Below, in pieces: positions 34,479-43,669 of a stretch of 64,000 nucleotides of DNA (the first letter of the stretch is position 1; every line of letters starts with the position of its first letter). The DNA lies in the NCBI RefSeq assembly GCF_900231165.1, contig NZ_LT960614.1:3349501-3413500 (forward strand), read 5' to 3'. The DNA is from Hartmannibacter diazotrophicus (GTDB taxonomy: Bacteria > Pseudomonadota > Alphaproteobacteria > Rhizobiales > Pleomorphomonadaceae). A program made the position numbers and the translations under genes. The notes under the pieces are model-generated. The model searched no databases and was not told the DNA's origin. It saw nothing but the letters and a program-made list of their open reading frames with translations.

Positions 34479-35540
34479 ATGAATGCCGCGCCTTTGCCAG
34501 CAGCAAAAGCTGATCAAGAAATCAATTTTTCTCAAATATTTCCGAACCATCGCCTGCTGGATGCAACGATGGACGAGCCCGGCCGCTTTGCTCATGATGA
34601 TGTAAGTGGCGCGCCCGTCGAAGTTCTGTTGCAGCAGGACGAGCAAGGCCTCAGCGTCGATTGCTCGGCGCTTTCACATGCATGCAGCCTACAATTTTAT
34701 ATGCAACTTATGGAGGCTGCGACCTGTCACCGCCGCGACATCACGTCGATCCGTCTGGATGGGCTAGCGACCGACATCGGCGAGGCCGTCATCGCCGAAG
34801 GCATCGGTCAGAAGCGCGGCAAGGATGTGGTGCTCGTTCCGGCGATGGCGTGGCAGAAGCCCGGCTCCTGGCTCGTGCAGCCGGCAGCGCCGTTCCCCGC
34901 ATTCGAAGTGCTCACCGCAGGCAGGCCTCATCCGCTGCGCCCGCAAAAGCCGTCCGGCACGGTCTACCGCCGTTTCATACCCTGGCTCGGCGGGACCTTG
35001 AGCTTTCGCGTCGTCGATCCGGACAAGGATGTTGCCACCTTCAGCCGCTGGATGAACGATCCGCGCGTTGCCGAAATCTGGGAGGACGACGGCCCGCTCG
35101 AAAAGCACCGGGCGATCCTTCTCGACCGGCACGCCGACCCGCATGTGCTGCCGCTCTTCGGCGAGGTCGAAGGCCGGCCCTTCGGCTATTTCGAGGTCTA
35201 TTGGGCGAAAGAGAACCGCATCGGTCCCTATTATGAGGCGCGCGACCACGATCGCGGCTGGCATGTGGCGATCGGTGAGGAGAGCTGCCGTGGGCGCGGC
35301 TGGATCTCCGCCTGGCTGCCGTCGCTGATGCATTTCATCTTTCTCGACGACCCACGCACGACGCGCATCGTCGGCGAACCGCGAGCAAGCCACGCCCAGC
35401 AAATCCGCAACCTCGACAAGGCGGGCTTTGCAAAGGTCCGGCATTTCGATTTCCCGCACAAGCGAGCGCTGCTCGTCATGCTGGAGCGGGAGCGCTTCTT
35501 CGCCGATGCACTCTGGGCGCCGGAGGCAACTCGACCGTGA
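34479..35540 (+). CDS. N-hydroxy-amino-acid acyltransferase (IucB/VbsA/RhbD-like, GNAT fold)
   Basis: In this 353-residue protein the second half (about 160-345) is a GNAT domain of the siderophore type: LSFRVVDPDKDVATFSRWMNDPRV, FGYFEVYWAKENRIG, GWHVAIGEESCRGRGW and TTRIVGEPRASHAQQIRNLDKAGF. It would acylate the hydroxylated side-chain nitrogen to form the hydroxamate, using acetyl-CoA or 3-hydroxybutyryl-CoA. It is divergent from mbtH-NRPS and overlaps the MATE gene by 4 bases. The acyl group cannot be read from sequence; a vicibactin-like product would require 3-hydroxybutyryl. Confidence 0.87.
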   Translation: MNAAPLPAAKADQEINFSQIFPNHRLLDATMDEPGRFAHDDVSGAPVEVLLQQDEQGLSVDCSALSHACSLQFYMQLMEAATCHRRDITSIRLDGLATDIGEAVIAEGIGQKRGKDVVLVPAMAWQKPGSWLVQPAAPFPAFEVLTAGRPHPLRPQKPSGTVYRRFIPWLGGTLSFRVVDPDKDVATFSRWMNDPRVAEIWEDDGPLEKHRAILLDRHADPHVLPLFGEVEGRPFGYFEVYWAKENRIGPYYEARDHDRGWHVAIGEESCRGRGWISAWLPSLMHFIFLDDPRTTRIVGEPRASHAQQIRNLDKAGFAKVRHFDFPHKRALLVMLERERFFADALWAPEATRP

Positions 35541-36913
35541 GCGGGCCATCCCCATTTGCACCGGCCGATCTCGGCGCGGGTCCGGTGCGTCCCTTGATCC
35601 TGCGTCTCGCAGCGCCGGCGGTGGTCGGCCTTTCGGTCAATGCCGCACATCAGACCATCAACGCCGTCTTCGTCGGCATGCTCGGTGCCGAGGCGCTGGC
35701 CGCTGTCACGCTGACGCTACCTGTGCTGATGCTCGGCGCGGCGCTTGGCGAGGGTCTCGGCGCGGGGGCTTGCGCCGAAATCGCCCGCTCGCTCGGTGCC
35801 GGCAACCGCCAAAGGGCAGGCACCGCCGCCAGCATCTCCCTTCTTGCCTGCCTTCCTGTCGCCACGCTCCTGACGTTTGCGGGCCTTTTCTTCACCGAAC
35901 CGCTGCTACGCCTCTTCGGCGCCAGCGATGCATCCCTGCCTCTGGCGGTTCCCTATGTGCGGATCATGGCACTCGGCATGGTGCTGACCCTCATTCAGGT
36001 CGTCTGCGATTTTGTTGCCATCGGCGAGGGCAACAGCCGCTTTTCCATGGGCACGCTAATCGCCGGCTTTTCCCTCAATATCATCCTCGATCCGATCCTG
36101 ATCTTCGGCCTCGGTCTTGGTGTCGAAGGGGCCGCGCTTGCCACCATTCTGTCGCAGGTTGTCGTCCTTGCCGCCTATGGCAGCTACTTCCTCAAGGGCT
36201 GGAGCAACCTGAAGCTTGCTCTGCCCGGCGCTTTTGATCTGAAGCTCCTTCGTCCGGTCATCGCTATCGGCCTGCCGGTGACGCTCTCAAGCTTTCTGAC
36301 GGCGGCGGCCTTCGCGCTGGCCTACAAGGCCGCCGCGGAAACGGCAGGTGATGCCGGCGTTGCGGCCATCGGCATCGCGCTGCGCCTCGTCATCCTCGGC
36401 ACCCTGCCGATCGTCGGCTTCGCTCTCGGCGGTCAGCCGGTTCTCGGCTATGCCTTCGGCAACGGCGCGCAAGCCCGACTGCGCGAGGCCACATACTTCA
36501 TGGTCGTGGCGGCAAGTCTCTTCTGCATGGTCTACGGCTTCGGCGTTGCAGCGTTCGCCCGCCCGCTGGCAGGCATCTTCACCGATGATCCGGAGGTGCT
36601 GGTACTCGGCGCGTCAGCGATCGTGGCCATCCATCTCGCCTTTCCGCTGACCGGCTTGCGTCTCGTTCTACTCGTGCTTCTGCAGGCCACTGAACGGCCA
36701 AAGCTTGCAGCGGTCATCTCCGTGTCGGCACAAGGCTTTCTGCTTGCCCCGCCACTGCTCGTTCTCCCCGGCCTTTTTGGCTTTGCCGCCGTCCCGCTCT
36801 CGGTTGCCGGCGGCATCGCTGTCGCCGGGGCGATGTCGATGGCGCTTCTCTGGCCCATCCTCTTCGGTCAGCCGAGGCCCGCGACCGCCGTCCCAATCGA
36901 AAACTCCGGCTGA
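35537..36913 (+). CDS. MATE-family efflux transporter, probable siderophore exporter
   Basis: This 458-residue membrane protein has twelve hydrophobic segments in two related halves, typical of MATE (MatE) transporters. Segments include LRLAAPAVVGLSVNAAHQTINAVFVG and LPIVGFALGGQPVLGYAFGNG. It overlaps the acyltransferase gene start-stop, and a MATE-type protein is also encoded in vicibactin loci, supporting export of the apo-siderophore. A drug-efflux role is possible but less likely given coupling. Confidence 0.88.
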   Translation: MSGPSPFAPADLGAGPVRPLILRLAAPAVVGLSVNAAHQTINAVFVGMLGAEALAAVTLTLPVLMLGAALGEGLGAGACAEIARSLGAGNRQRAGTAASISLLACLPVATLLTFAGLFFTEPLLRLFGASDASLPLAVPYVRIMALGMVLTLIQVVCDFVAIGEGNSRFSMGTLIAGFSLNIILDPILIFGLGLGVEGAALATILSQVVVLAAYGSYFLKGWSNLKLALPGAFDLKLLRPVIAIGLPVTLSSFLTAAAFALAYKAAAETAGDAGVAAIGIALRLVILGTLPIVGFALGGQPVLGYAFGNGAQARLREATYFMVVAASLFCMVYGFGVAAFARPLAGIFTDDPEVLVLGASAIVAIHLAFPLTGLRLVLLVLLQATERPKLAAVISVSAQGFLLAPPLLVLPGLFGFAAVPLSVAGGIAVAGAMSMALLWPILFGQPRPATAVPIENSG

Positions 36914-36923
36914 GGAGACTGCC

Positions 36924-37397
36924 ATGGAGATCGAACCCCTGATTGAGGGAAAGGGCGAGGCCTGCCGGCAGATTATGCGTGATTTGCCTCTCTGGTTTCC
37001 CGAGCCCGAGGGGCATGAAGCCGCCGCCCGGCGGGTCGATGACATGGACGTTCTCGTTTGTCGGGAGGAAGGCATTGTTGCAGGCCTGATCGCGCTTGAG
37101 GAGCAAACGGACAGTGCGATGGAGATCTTCCTTCTGGCTGTCGACGAACGGTTTCACCGCCGGGGAATCGGACGCGAACTCGTCGACGCCGCCGCCGAAC
37201 TCGCCAAGGAGCGCCAGTTCGATCTCCTGACCGTCAAGACGCTGGCCCCGCGTGGTCGCAAAGAGCCTCATCTCGATGCAACGCGCAGTTTCTATTCAAG
37301 CGTCGGCTTTCTTCGGGCAGAGGTTTTCCCCACCCTCTGGCATCCCGATCACCCCTGCCTCTTCATGATCAAACCCCTTGCCGCGAGGCCCGCATGA
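36924..37397 (+). CDS. GNAT-family N-acetyltransferase
   Basis: This 157-residue single-domain GNAT has the acetyl-CoA loop in the segment EIFLLAVDERFHRRGIGRELVDAA (RRGIGR), then a late FYSSVGFLRAE strand typical of the fold. ATG 36924 has GAGGAG upstream. It overlaps the next gene by 4 bases inside the siderophore operon. It could acetylate the alpha-amine of the siderophore monomer (the VbsC-type step in vicibactin), or protect or detoxify. The precise substrate is unknown. Confidence 0.8.
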   Translation: MEIEPLIEGKGEACRQIMRDLPLWFPEPEGHEAAARRVDDMDVLVCREEGIVAGLIALEEQTDSAMEIFLLAVDERFHRRGIGRELVDAAAELAKERQFDLLTVKTLAPRGRKEPHLDATRSFYSSVGFLRAEVFPTLWHPDHPCLFMIKPLAARPA

Positions 37398-38581
37398 ACA
37401 AGCCCGTAACCCTTCGCGATGAAGAGCTTATCGCGCATTCCGCCGGCCTTCTGGCCCCCCTGGCGCCAATGCCTCATGACGCGGTTTCGCCGCCGATCTT
37501 CCAGACCTCGCTCTTCACCTTCGAACGTTATTCCGATCTTGCCGACGTCTTCGCCGGCAGGACGCAGCGCTACATCTATTCGCGCGGCGACAATCCCACC
37601 GTCCACGAACTTGAGGCTCTCGTCGCAGCCCTTGAGGGCGCTGAGGCCGGGCGTGGCTTTTCCTCCGGCACGGCGGCGATTGCTGCCTCGATCGTTCCGT
37701 TCGTGGAAGCAGGAGACCGCATCGTCGCGGTGGAAAATCTTTATTCCGATGCCTTCCGCTTCATGGAAAAAATCCTGCGCAAATTCGGTGTCATCATCGA
37801 TTATGTCGACGGTACAGATGCAGGCGCAGTCATCGAAGCCCTGCCCGACGCGAAGATTGTCTATCTGGAGAGCCCGACGTCGATGGTCTTCAGTGTGCAG
37901 GACATCGGCCCCATTGCAGAAGCTGCGCAAAAGCATGGCGTCATCTCGATCATCGACAATTCCTGGGCAACGCCGCTTTACCAGAAGCCGATCAGCCATG
38001 GCGTCGATCTGGTGGTGCATGCCGCATCGAAATATCTCGGCGGCCACAGCGACACGGTCGCCGGTGTCGTCGTCGGCTCCAAGGCGCTGGTCGACCGCAT
38101 CAATCACGAGAGCTACCACTATCTCGGCGGCAAGCTTTCGCCCTTCGAGGCCTGGCTGATCCTGCGCGGCATGCGCACTCTGCCGATGCGGCTCGAGCGC
38201 CACATGCAGGCCGGTCTCTTTCTCGGCGAGCATTTGCAAAATCATCCCGAGGTCGAGCGCGTGCGTCATCCCGCCTTCGTGCCGCATCCCGGCAATGCGA
38301 CGCTTTCCGGTTACGGCGGCATCTTCGCCTTCGATGTCTCCGACGCGATCGACGTGCCGCGTTTCGTCGACAGTCTGCACCATATCCGCATCGGCGTTTC
38401 GTGGGGCGGGCCGGAATCGCTCGTCGTGCCGGCGCTTGCGGCGCTGGAACTCTCGCCGACGACCAATTCCTTCCGCCGTTTCGGCGTATCACCACGCACC
38501 GTTCGCCTTGCGGCCGGCCATGAGGCCCCGGAGCTGCTGGCCGCGGATATCGATCAGGCGCTCGCCGCCGCGCGAAAGTGA
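37394..38581 (+). CDS. PLP-dependent Cys/Met-metabolism (trans-sulfuration) family enzyme
   Basis: This 395-residue fold-type-I enzyme related to cystathionine beta-lyase/gamma-synthase has YSRGDNPTVHELE, GFSSGTAAIAAS, VYLESPTSMVF, SIIDNSWATPL and the Schiff-base Lys in HAASKYLGGHSD. It is embedded and start-stop coupled in the siderophore operon, where such an enzyme is unexpected. It may provide or modify an amino-acid building block, or carry out epimerisation or elimination on an intermediate. Alternatively it is a sulfur-metabolism gene captured by the operon. Function in siderophore making is only inferred. Confidence 0.85.
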   Translation: MNKPVTLRDEELIAHSAGLLAPLAPMPHDAVSPPIFQTSLFTFERYSDLADVFAGRTQRYIYSRGDNPTVHELEALVAALEGAEAGRGFSSGTAAIAASIVPFVEAGDRIVAVENLYSDAFRFMEKILRKFGVIIDYVDGTDAGAVIEALPDAKIVYLESPTSMVFSVQDIGPIAEAAQKHGVISIIDNSWATPLYQKPISHGVDLVVHAASKYLGGHSDTVAGVVVGSKALVDRINHESYHYLGGKLSPFEAWLILRGMRTLPMRLERHMQAGLFLGEHLQNHPEVERVRHPAFVPHPGNATLSGYGGIFAFDVSDAIDVPRFVDSLHHIRIGVSWGGPESLVVPALAALELSPTTNSFRRFGVSPRTVRLAAGHEAPELLAADIDQALAAARK

Positions 38582-38589
38582 GACGAGCC

Positions 38590-39507
38590 ATGGATCAGCC
38601 AGTCCTCAACGTCCGCAGCGCACCACTCGCCGGCACCACGATCCACGATATCGTCGGGGCCAATGGAGCGATCTACCGCGTCTTCGTGCATAGTCCCGAC
38701 AGCGAACCACCGGCTGACGGCTGGCCCGCACTCTTCATGACCGATGGCAATGCCGTGATCGCGACGGCGGTCGATGCCCTGCGCGTGCAGGCCGACTGGC
38801 CGGCGGGCACCAATGTCGGCAAGGGCGTGATCGTCGCCATCGGCTACCCGACCGATGCGCCCTACGATCCCTTGCGCCGGTCCTGGGATCTCGGTCCGCC
38901 TCCTGGCCAGACCTATCCGCCCTTCTTTGAGGGAACGCCGGAGGTGAAAACCGGCGGAGCGGAGGAATTTGCCGCCTTCATCGAGCAGGAGGTAAAACCG
39001 CTCGCGGCCTCCATTGCACCCCTCGATCCGGCGCGCCAGACGCTGTTCGGCCATTCCTTCGGCGGTCTTTTCGCCCTCCACACGCTCTTCACCCGACCGA
39101 GAAGCTTTTTGAACTGGATCGCCGTCAGCCCGGCGATCTACTGGGAGGGTTCCCAGCTCATTCCGGTCCGCGATCGCTTTCTCGCCAACCTGCCGAACGA
39201 TCTCTCGGCATTCGTCCATCTTTCCGCTGGCGAATATGAGGGGGACAGCCTTGCCCCCTTCCAGCTCGGCGCGGAAGACGAGGTCAGGCGGCTTGAGGAA
39301 AAGCGGCGCATCCGCACCGTTGCGGCGGCACACGCCATGGCCGGCGATCTTGCCCGCCTCAGCAACGGAAAAATCCGCACCGACTTCGAGATCTTCCCAC
39401 GCGAGACCCACATGTCGGTGCTGCCGGTCGCCGTCGGCAGAGCTGTCCAGATCGCCTTTGCGGTGCGCGAGCCTCGGCGGCCAGGCGCCGGAATTCCGCT
39501 CGACTGA
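38590..39507 (+). CDS. alpha/beta-hydrolase esterase, IroE/Fes/BesA-like
   Basis: This 305-residue putative esterase (esterase D family) has the nucleophile Ser in LFGHSFGGLFAL and a probable catalytic His in PRETHMSVLP. Relatives include IroE and BesA, which open ester bonds of enterobactin or bacillibactin to release iron. It starts 8 bases after the PLP-enzyme gene. Its presence suggests that the siderophore contains hydrolysable esters, as in the alternating ester/peptide ring of vicibactin. It has no obvious signal peptide, so it should act in the cytoplasm. Confidence 0.85.
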   Translation: MDQPVLNVRSAPLAGTTIHDIVGANGAIYRVFVHSPDSEPPADGWPALFMTDGNAVIATAVDALRVQADWPAGTNVGKGVIVAIGYPTDAPYDPLRRSWDLGPPPGQTYPPFFEGTPEVKTGGAEEFAAFIEQEVKPLAASIAPLDPARQTLFGHSFGGLFALHTLFTRPRSFLNWIAVSPAIYWEGSQLIPVRDRFLANLPNDLSAFVHLSAGEYEGDSLAPFQLGAEDEVRRLEEKRRIRTVAAAHAMAGDLARLSNGKIRTDFEIFPRETHMSVLPVAVGRAVQIAFAVREPRRPGAGIPLD

Positions 39508-39546
39508 AGACGGTTCAACGCCACCCCACGCCTCCCTGATTATAAC

Positions 39547-39564
39547 TTGACTCATTTACTCATA
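39547..39564. promoter_or_regulatory. candidate RirA iron-responsive (IRO) box, importer promoter
   Basis: TTGACTCATTTACTCATA contains TGA-N9-TCA and sits 61 bases before the siderophore ATPase gene, in an AT-rich 117-bp spacer. It mirrors the site before the TonB receptor in both wording and distance to the start codon. Confidence 0.6.
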
Positions 39565-39624
39565 TTTATCACACAGGCGGCATGACCCGTTCACCGCCCG
39601 ACGAACCATCATGACCGAACCAAC

Positions 39625-40404
39625 ATGACCGAACCTGCCTTCAGCCTCACCGGGGCCGGTGTGCGCATAAAGGACACCTGGCTGCTGCATCCGACAGACC
39701 TGACAATCGCGAAAGGTCGCGTCACGGGTCTTCTCGGGCACAATGGATCCGGCAAGTCGACCATGATGAGCCTCCTCGCGCGTGCTGGTCGCCCTTCTGT
39801 CGGCAGCGTGCATCTTGACGGAGAAGATTGCGGCGGCTTCGGCGCGCGCGCCTACGCCCGTCGCGTTGCCTTCTTGCCGCAGGATCCGGCCGTTTCCGAC
39901 AGCCTGACGGTGCGCGAGATGGTCGAGTTCGGCCGCTATCCCTGGCATGGCGCACTCGGGCGCTTCACCAAGACCGACAGGCAATCCGTCGACCGGGCGC
40001 TCGACCTCAGCGGCCTTCTGCCCTTTGCCGACCGCTTGGTCGCAACACTTTCCGGCGGCGAGCGACAACGCAGCTTCGTTGCCATGATGGTGGCGCAAGA
40101 TGCCTCCTGCCTGCTGCTCGACGAGCCGATTTCAGCGCTCGATATCGCAAGCCAGATCGCGGTCATGAGTCTTTTGCGCAGCCTTTCCGAGACGCAGGAG
40201 CGCACAGTCGTCGTCGTCCTCCATGACATCAACATCGCCGCACGCTTCTGCGATGAACTGATCGCCCTTTCCGCAGGGCGGCTTGTGGCTCAGGCGCAGG
40301 CCCGCGAGCTGATGACGGCGGACAACCTCAAGCGGATCTATGGGCTGCCGATGGGCGTCATGGTGCCGCCGGAAGGCGGAGCGCCCATATCCTATGCCCT
40401 GTGA
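39625..40404 (+). CDS. ferric-siderophore ABC transporter ATPase (FhuC/FepC type)
   Basis: This 259-residue ATPase has Walker A GHNGSGKST, signature LSGGERQR, Walker B CLLLDEPISALD and the switch segment VVVLHDINIAARFCDE. FhuC-type proteins drive uptake across the inner membrane with a FhuB permease. The start is ATG 39625. It is coupled to the binding-protein gene and follows the iron-box. Confidence 0.92.
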   Translation: MTEPAFSLTGAGVRIKDTWLLHPTDLTIAKGRVTGLLGHNGSGKSTMMSLLARAGRPSVGSVHLDGEDCGGFGARAYARRVAFLPQDPAVSDSLTVREMVEFGRYPWHGALGRFTKTDRQSVDRALDLSGLLPFADRLVATLSGGERQRSFVAMMVAQDASCLLLDEPISALDIASQIAVMSLLRSLSETQERTVVVVLHDINIAARFCDELIALSAGRLVAQAQARELMTADNLKRIYGLPMGVMVPPEGGAPISYAL

Positions 40405-40412
40405 CGTGTCCC

Positions 40413-41327
40413 ATGCCCTTTGAGATGAAATGGCAGCTGACGCGCCGTCACCTCGTTGCCGGCAGCCTCGCCTTCTTCGGCTCAGGCCGCCTCGCCTTGG
40501 CGACAACGCCGACGCGCGTCGTCTCCATGGATTATGGCCTTGCCCAGACGCTGATCGAGATCGGATTGCCACTGGTCGGCCTCGTGAGCACCGAGGACTG
40601 GCCACTTTGGGCCGTCGAGCCGGCGCTACCCGCAGGCATCGTCAACATCGGCGGCCAGACCCAGCCGAATCTTGAGCAGATTGCCCGCCTGCGGCCCGAT
40701 CTTATCGTCTCAACGCCCTATCTGGAAACGATGCGGGTCCGGCTGGAAACGATCGCGCCGGTGGAAAGCTTTGCCATTCACGATGTCGGCGGCCCGCCCT
40801 ATCCGCATATCGTCGAGGAAACGCGCCGTCTCGGCGACCTTCTGGGGCGCACGCGCGAGGCGGACAATCTGATCGCACAGACCCAAAGCGCACTCGCCGA
40901 GGCCAGGATTCGCTGCAAGCCGCTGCGCGAAGCACCGCTCGTCATCATCAATTTTCTCGATACGCGCCACATCCGGGTCTATGGCACCGGCGGCAACATC
41001 GGCGACACGCTCGATGCGCTCGGCCTGAAAAATGGCTGGACCGGCGAGACGAACTCCTGGGGCTTTGCGACCGCCGGCTACGAGGACCTCGCCGGCGTTC
41101 TCCCCGGCTCAAGGCTCATCGTCATGGACCCGGTGCCGCCGGATGTCTTTCCGAGCCTTTCCGGCAGTCCGCTCTGGCAAAGCCTGCCCTTTTCGCGCGA
41201 TGGCGGCATATCCCGCATGCCAGTCGTTCTGATGTTCGGCACGCTGCCCTCGATGACGCGGCTTGCCCGGTTTCTGGTGGCGATTGCCGAAGGCCACGAC
41301 ATCAGCGGGGAGATTGCGCAGCCTTGA
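40413..41327 (+). CDS. ferric-siderophore periplasmic binding protein (FhuD-like)
   Basis: This protein of about 304 residues has an N-terminal twin-arginine-like signal (LTRRHLVAGSLAFFGSGRLALA) and the class III binding-protein fold (TRVVSMDYGLAQTLIEIGLPLVGL, LRPDLIVSTPYLE, a C-terminal MPVVLMFGTLPSMTRLARF). It carries hydroxamate siderophore-iron to the FhuB-like permease. The start may be ATG 40413 or 40425; GTG 40401 overlaps the previous stop. It lacks a lipobox cysteine. Confidence 0.88.
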   Translation: MPFEMKWQLTRRHLVAGSLAFFGSGRLALATTPTRVVSMDYGLAQTLIEIGLPLVGLVSTEDWPLWAVEPALPAGIVNIGGQTQPNLEQIARLRPDLIVSTPYLETMRVRLETIAPVESFAIHDVGGPPYPHIVEETRRLGDLLGRTREADNLIAQTQSALAEARIRCKPLREAPLVIINFLDTRHIRVYGTGGNIGDTLDALGLKNGWTGETNSWGFATAGYEDLAGVLPGSRLIVMDPVPPDVFPSLSGSPLWQSLPFSRDGGISRMPVVLMFGTLPSMTRLARFLVAIAEGHDISGEIAQP

Positions 41328-43348
41328 TGCCGTTTCGCGCCGCCCTCCCCCCGTCCGTGACCGCACGGTTGCCGCTGTCGCTACGCCCGCTCCTGCTGCT
41401 TGTTGGGTTGATTGTTGCAGCGATGGCGGTCGCGATCGTCAATCTCGGCCCGCCGATTGCGGACGTCGGCCTTGCGCGCGCTTTCACAGCGCCGGCGCTG
41501 ACCGACAACGCAGCGATTCTCGTCCATTATTCGCTGCTGCCGCGAACAGCCATCGCCCTTCTTTGCGGCGCGGCCCTTGGCCTTTCCGGCTGTCTGATGC
41601 AGCAGGTGCTGCGCAATCCGCTCGCCTCGCCCTCCACCGTAGGCGTCGAGGCCGGCGCGCAGCTCGCTCTCGCCTTCGCCATGCTGGCAACCCCGGTGCT
41701 TGGCGGCATCAGCCGCGATTTCGTCGCGCTTGCGGGCGGTCTTGTCGTCATGGCTCTCGTTTTCGGCGCCAGCGCCCGCTTCGGCTTTTCTCCGCTCATC
41801 GTCATGCTGACAGGACTGCTCGCCGGGCTTTATGCCAGCGCCTTTGTCACCATTCTCGCCCTCTTGCGCGAGCGCTATCTGCCGGGGCTCTTTCTCTGGG
41901 GCGGCGGCTCTCTGGTACAGCAGGACTGGCGCAGCGTTCAGACGCTGCTGCCCCGCCTCGGCGTCGTCTTTCTGGCGGCTGGCCTTCTCGTGCGACCGCT
42001 GCGTCTTCTTGATCTCGACGAAGGCGCGGCGTCGCTCGGCGTCCGATTGGCCAGCGTGCGCGCCGCCGGCCTTGGGCTCGCCGTCCTCGCGTCGAGCTTT
42101 GTCGTCAGCGCCGTCGGTGTCATCGGCTTTCTCGGCCTTGCCGCACCGGCCCTTGCACGCATGATGGGCTTCCGCCGGCTCGGCGCCCGGCTGATCGTCG
42201 CCCCCGTGATTGGCGCGGCACTGCTGCTGCTGACCGATCAGACCCTGCAACTTGCCGAAGCGGCGAGCGGCCTTTTCCTGCCGACGGGGGCCATAACCGC
42301 GCTCATCGGCGCACCGCTGCTTCTCGTCATCATGCGCAGCCTCAAAAGCGAGTCGCGAACCGCGTCGCTGACGCATCGCGCAAACACCGGCTCCATCTCC
42401 GTGCCACGTGGGATCATGCTCCTTGGCGCGGGCTCAGTGCTGCTCGTTCTTGCAAGCCTGTTCGTGAGCCGTGATCTTCAGGGTCATTTCGAAATCACCG
42501 GCATTGACGACCTTTCGATCGTTTTGCCATTTCGAGTTCCAAGGTTGCTTGCCGCGGCCTGCGGCGGCCTTCTGATGGGCCTCGCCGGCAGCCTGCTGCA
42601 ACAGATGACCCGAAATCCGATGGCAAGCCCGGAGGTTCTGGGCCTCTCATCCGGCGCGGCCTGCGGTCTCTTCGTTGTGCTGTTCTTCACTGATCGGCCC
42701 GACGCAGCAACGGCAACCCTTGCGGCAACGCTAGGCGCACTCGCCGTCTTCGCCGTCCTCTCCCTGTCGTCCCATGGCCGTTCCGGCGCGAGCGAGCGCA
42801 TGCTCTATACGGGCGTTGCGCTAGGAGCCCTCTTGACGGCACTCCTCTCCGTCGTCATCGCGACGGGTGATCCGCGTGCGCAGTTGCTGCTGACATGGAT
42901 GAGCGGCGCCACTGCTCTTGTCGACGTGACGACGGCAGGCTCAGGTCTAGCCGTCGCCGTCATTCTGCTGTGTCTCGCCCCGCTTGCCTCACGGCCGCTC
43001 GACCTTCTTGGCCTTGGTCCGGTCATGGCCGCCGCCGCAGGTGTTTCCGTTGGCCCGGTTCGCTTCGGCCTGCTGACGCTCGCCAGCCTTGCCACTGCCA
43101 CCGCAACGCTGCTGACAGGACCGCTGAGCTTCATCGGTCTGATGGCGCCGCATCTTGCAAGACGCATCGGCTTCATCCGGACAAGGGGGAATATGCTTGC
43201 CTCGGCGATGATCGGCCTATGCCTGATGCAGGTCGCCGACGGAATTGCCAGGCTCGTCTGGTTCCCATGGCAGCTGCCCACGGGCATTGTCGCGACACTG
43301 GTGGGAGGCCCCCTGCTCGCCGTCTTGCTCATCCGCAAGATTCAATAA
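41327..43348 (+). CDS. double-length ferric-siderophore permease (FhuB-like)
   Basis: This 673-residue fusion of two BtuC-type permease halves has about twenty hydrophobic segments. Each half repeats the same signatures: GLSGCLMQQVLRNPLASPSTVGVEAG in the first and GLAGSLLQQMTRNPMASPEVLGLSSG in the second (each in pieces), plus GFLGLAAPALARMMGFRR and FIGLMAPHLARRIGF. This fused layout is typical of FhuB. The ATG overlaps the binding-protein stop. With the ATPase and binding protein it completes uptake. Confidence 0.93.
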   Translation: MPFRAALPPSVTARLPLSLRPLLLLVGLIVAAMAVAIVNLGPPIADVGLARAFTAPALTDNAAILVHYSLLPRTAIALLCGAALGLSGCLMQQVLRNPLASPSTVGVEAGAQLALAFAMLATPVLGGISRDFVALAGGLVVMALVFGASARFGFSPLIVMLTGLLAGLYASAFVTILALLRERYLPGLFLWGGGSLVQQDWRSVQTLLPRLGVVFLAAGLLVRPLRLLDLDEGAASLGVRLASVRAAGLGLAVLASSFVVSAVGVIGFLGLAAPALARMMGFRRLGARLIVAPVIGAALLLLTDQTLQLAEAASGLFLPTGAITALIGAPLLLVIMRSLKSESRTASLTHRANTGSISVPRGIMLLGAGSVLLVLASLFVSRDLQGHFEITGIDDLSIVLPFRVPRLLAAACGGLLMGLAGSLLQQMTRNPMASPEVLGLSSGAACGLFVVLFFTDRPDAATATLAATLGALAVFAVLSLSSHGRSGASERMLYTGVALGALLTALLSVVIATGDPRAQLLLTWMSGATALVDVTTAGSGLAVAVILLCLAPLASRPLDLLGLGPVMAAAAGVSVGPVRFGLLTLASLATATATLLTGPLSFIGLMAPHLARRIGFIRTRGNMLASAMIGLCLMQVADGIARLVWFPWQLPTGIVATLVGGPLLAVLLIRKIQ

Positions 43349-43669
43349 CCGAATTGAGGAGACCTGTTGTTGGCCGTCTTGACGACTTTTCATCTAAGCT
43401 AGGTCACTAGCGGGTTCGAACCTTGGCTCGGCCGGGAATTGATCGATCGGAGCAACGGGCCGCCGGCCTTGACGCCAGATGGCAAGAATTGATCCTCCCC
43501 CACTGAAATGGCCCGCCGTTATGTTTAGTAAGGCGGAGGCTCTCAGATGGGAATCAAGCGGCAGCATGCCGGCACGCCGGTGACGGCGCGCCAGCTTGCG
43601 GGAAGTTCGGCAAGAAGAAGCGCCTGACGCCGAAAAGTCGTCCGCGTCAGGCCAACCTCGGGATCTCCG
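43349..43669. other. 321-bp interval with probable IS end, no intact gene
   Basis: The segment 43490-43627 looks like the left end of an insertion sequence: it starts TGATCCTCCCCC, has a strong ribosome site AAGGCGGAGG, and begins a 26-codon frame (43547-43627) that quickly stops, as a truncated OrfA would. No matching right end was seen. At 43413-43422, GGTTCGAACC resembles a tRNA T-loop, but no acceptor or anticodon stem surrounds it. Confidence 0.4.

Noticed and set aside
43413-43422. GGTTCGAACC resembling a tRNA T-loop or att site
   Set aside because: No matching acceptor, D or anticodon stems were found around it, and no repeated copy marks an attachment site.
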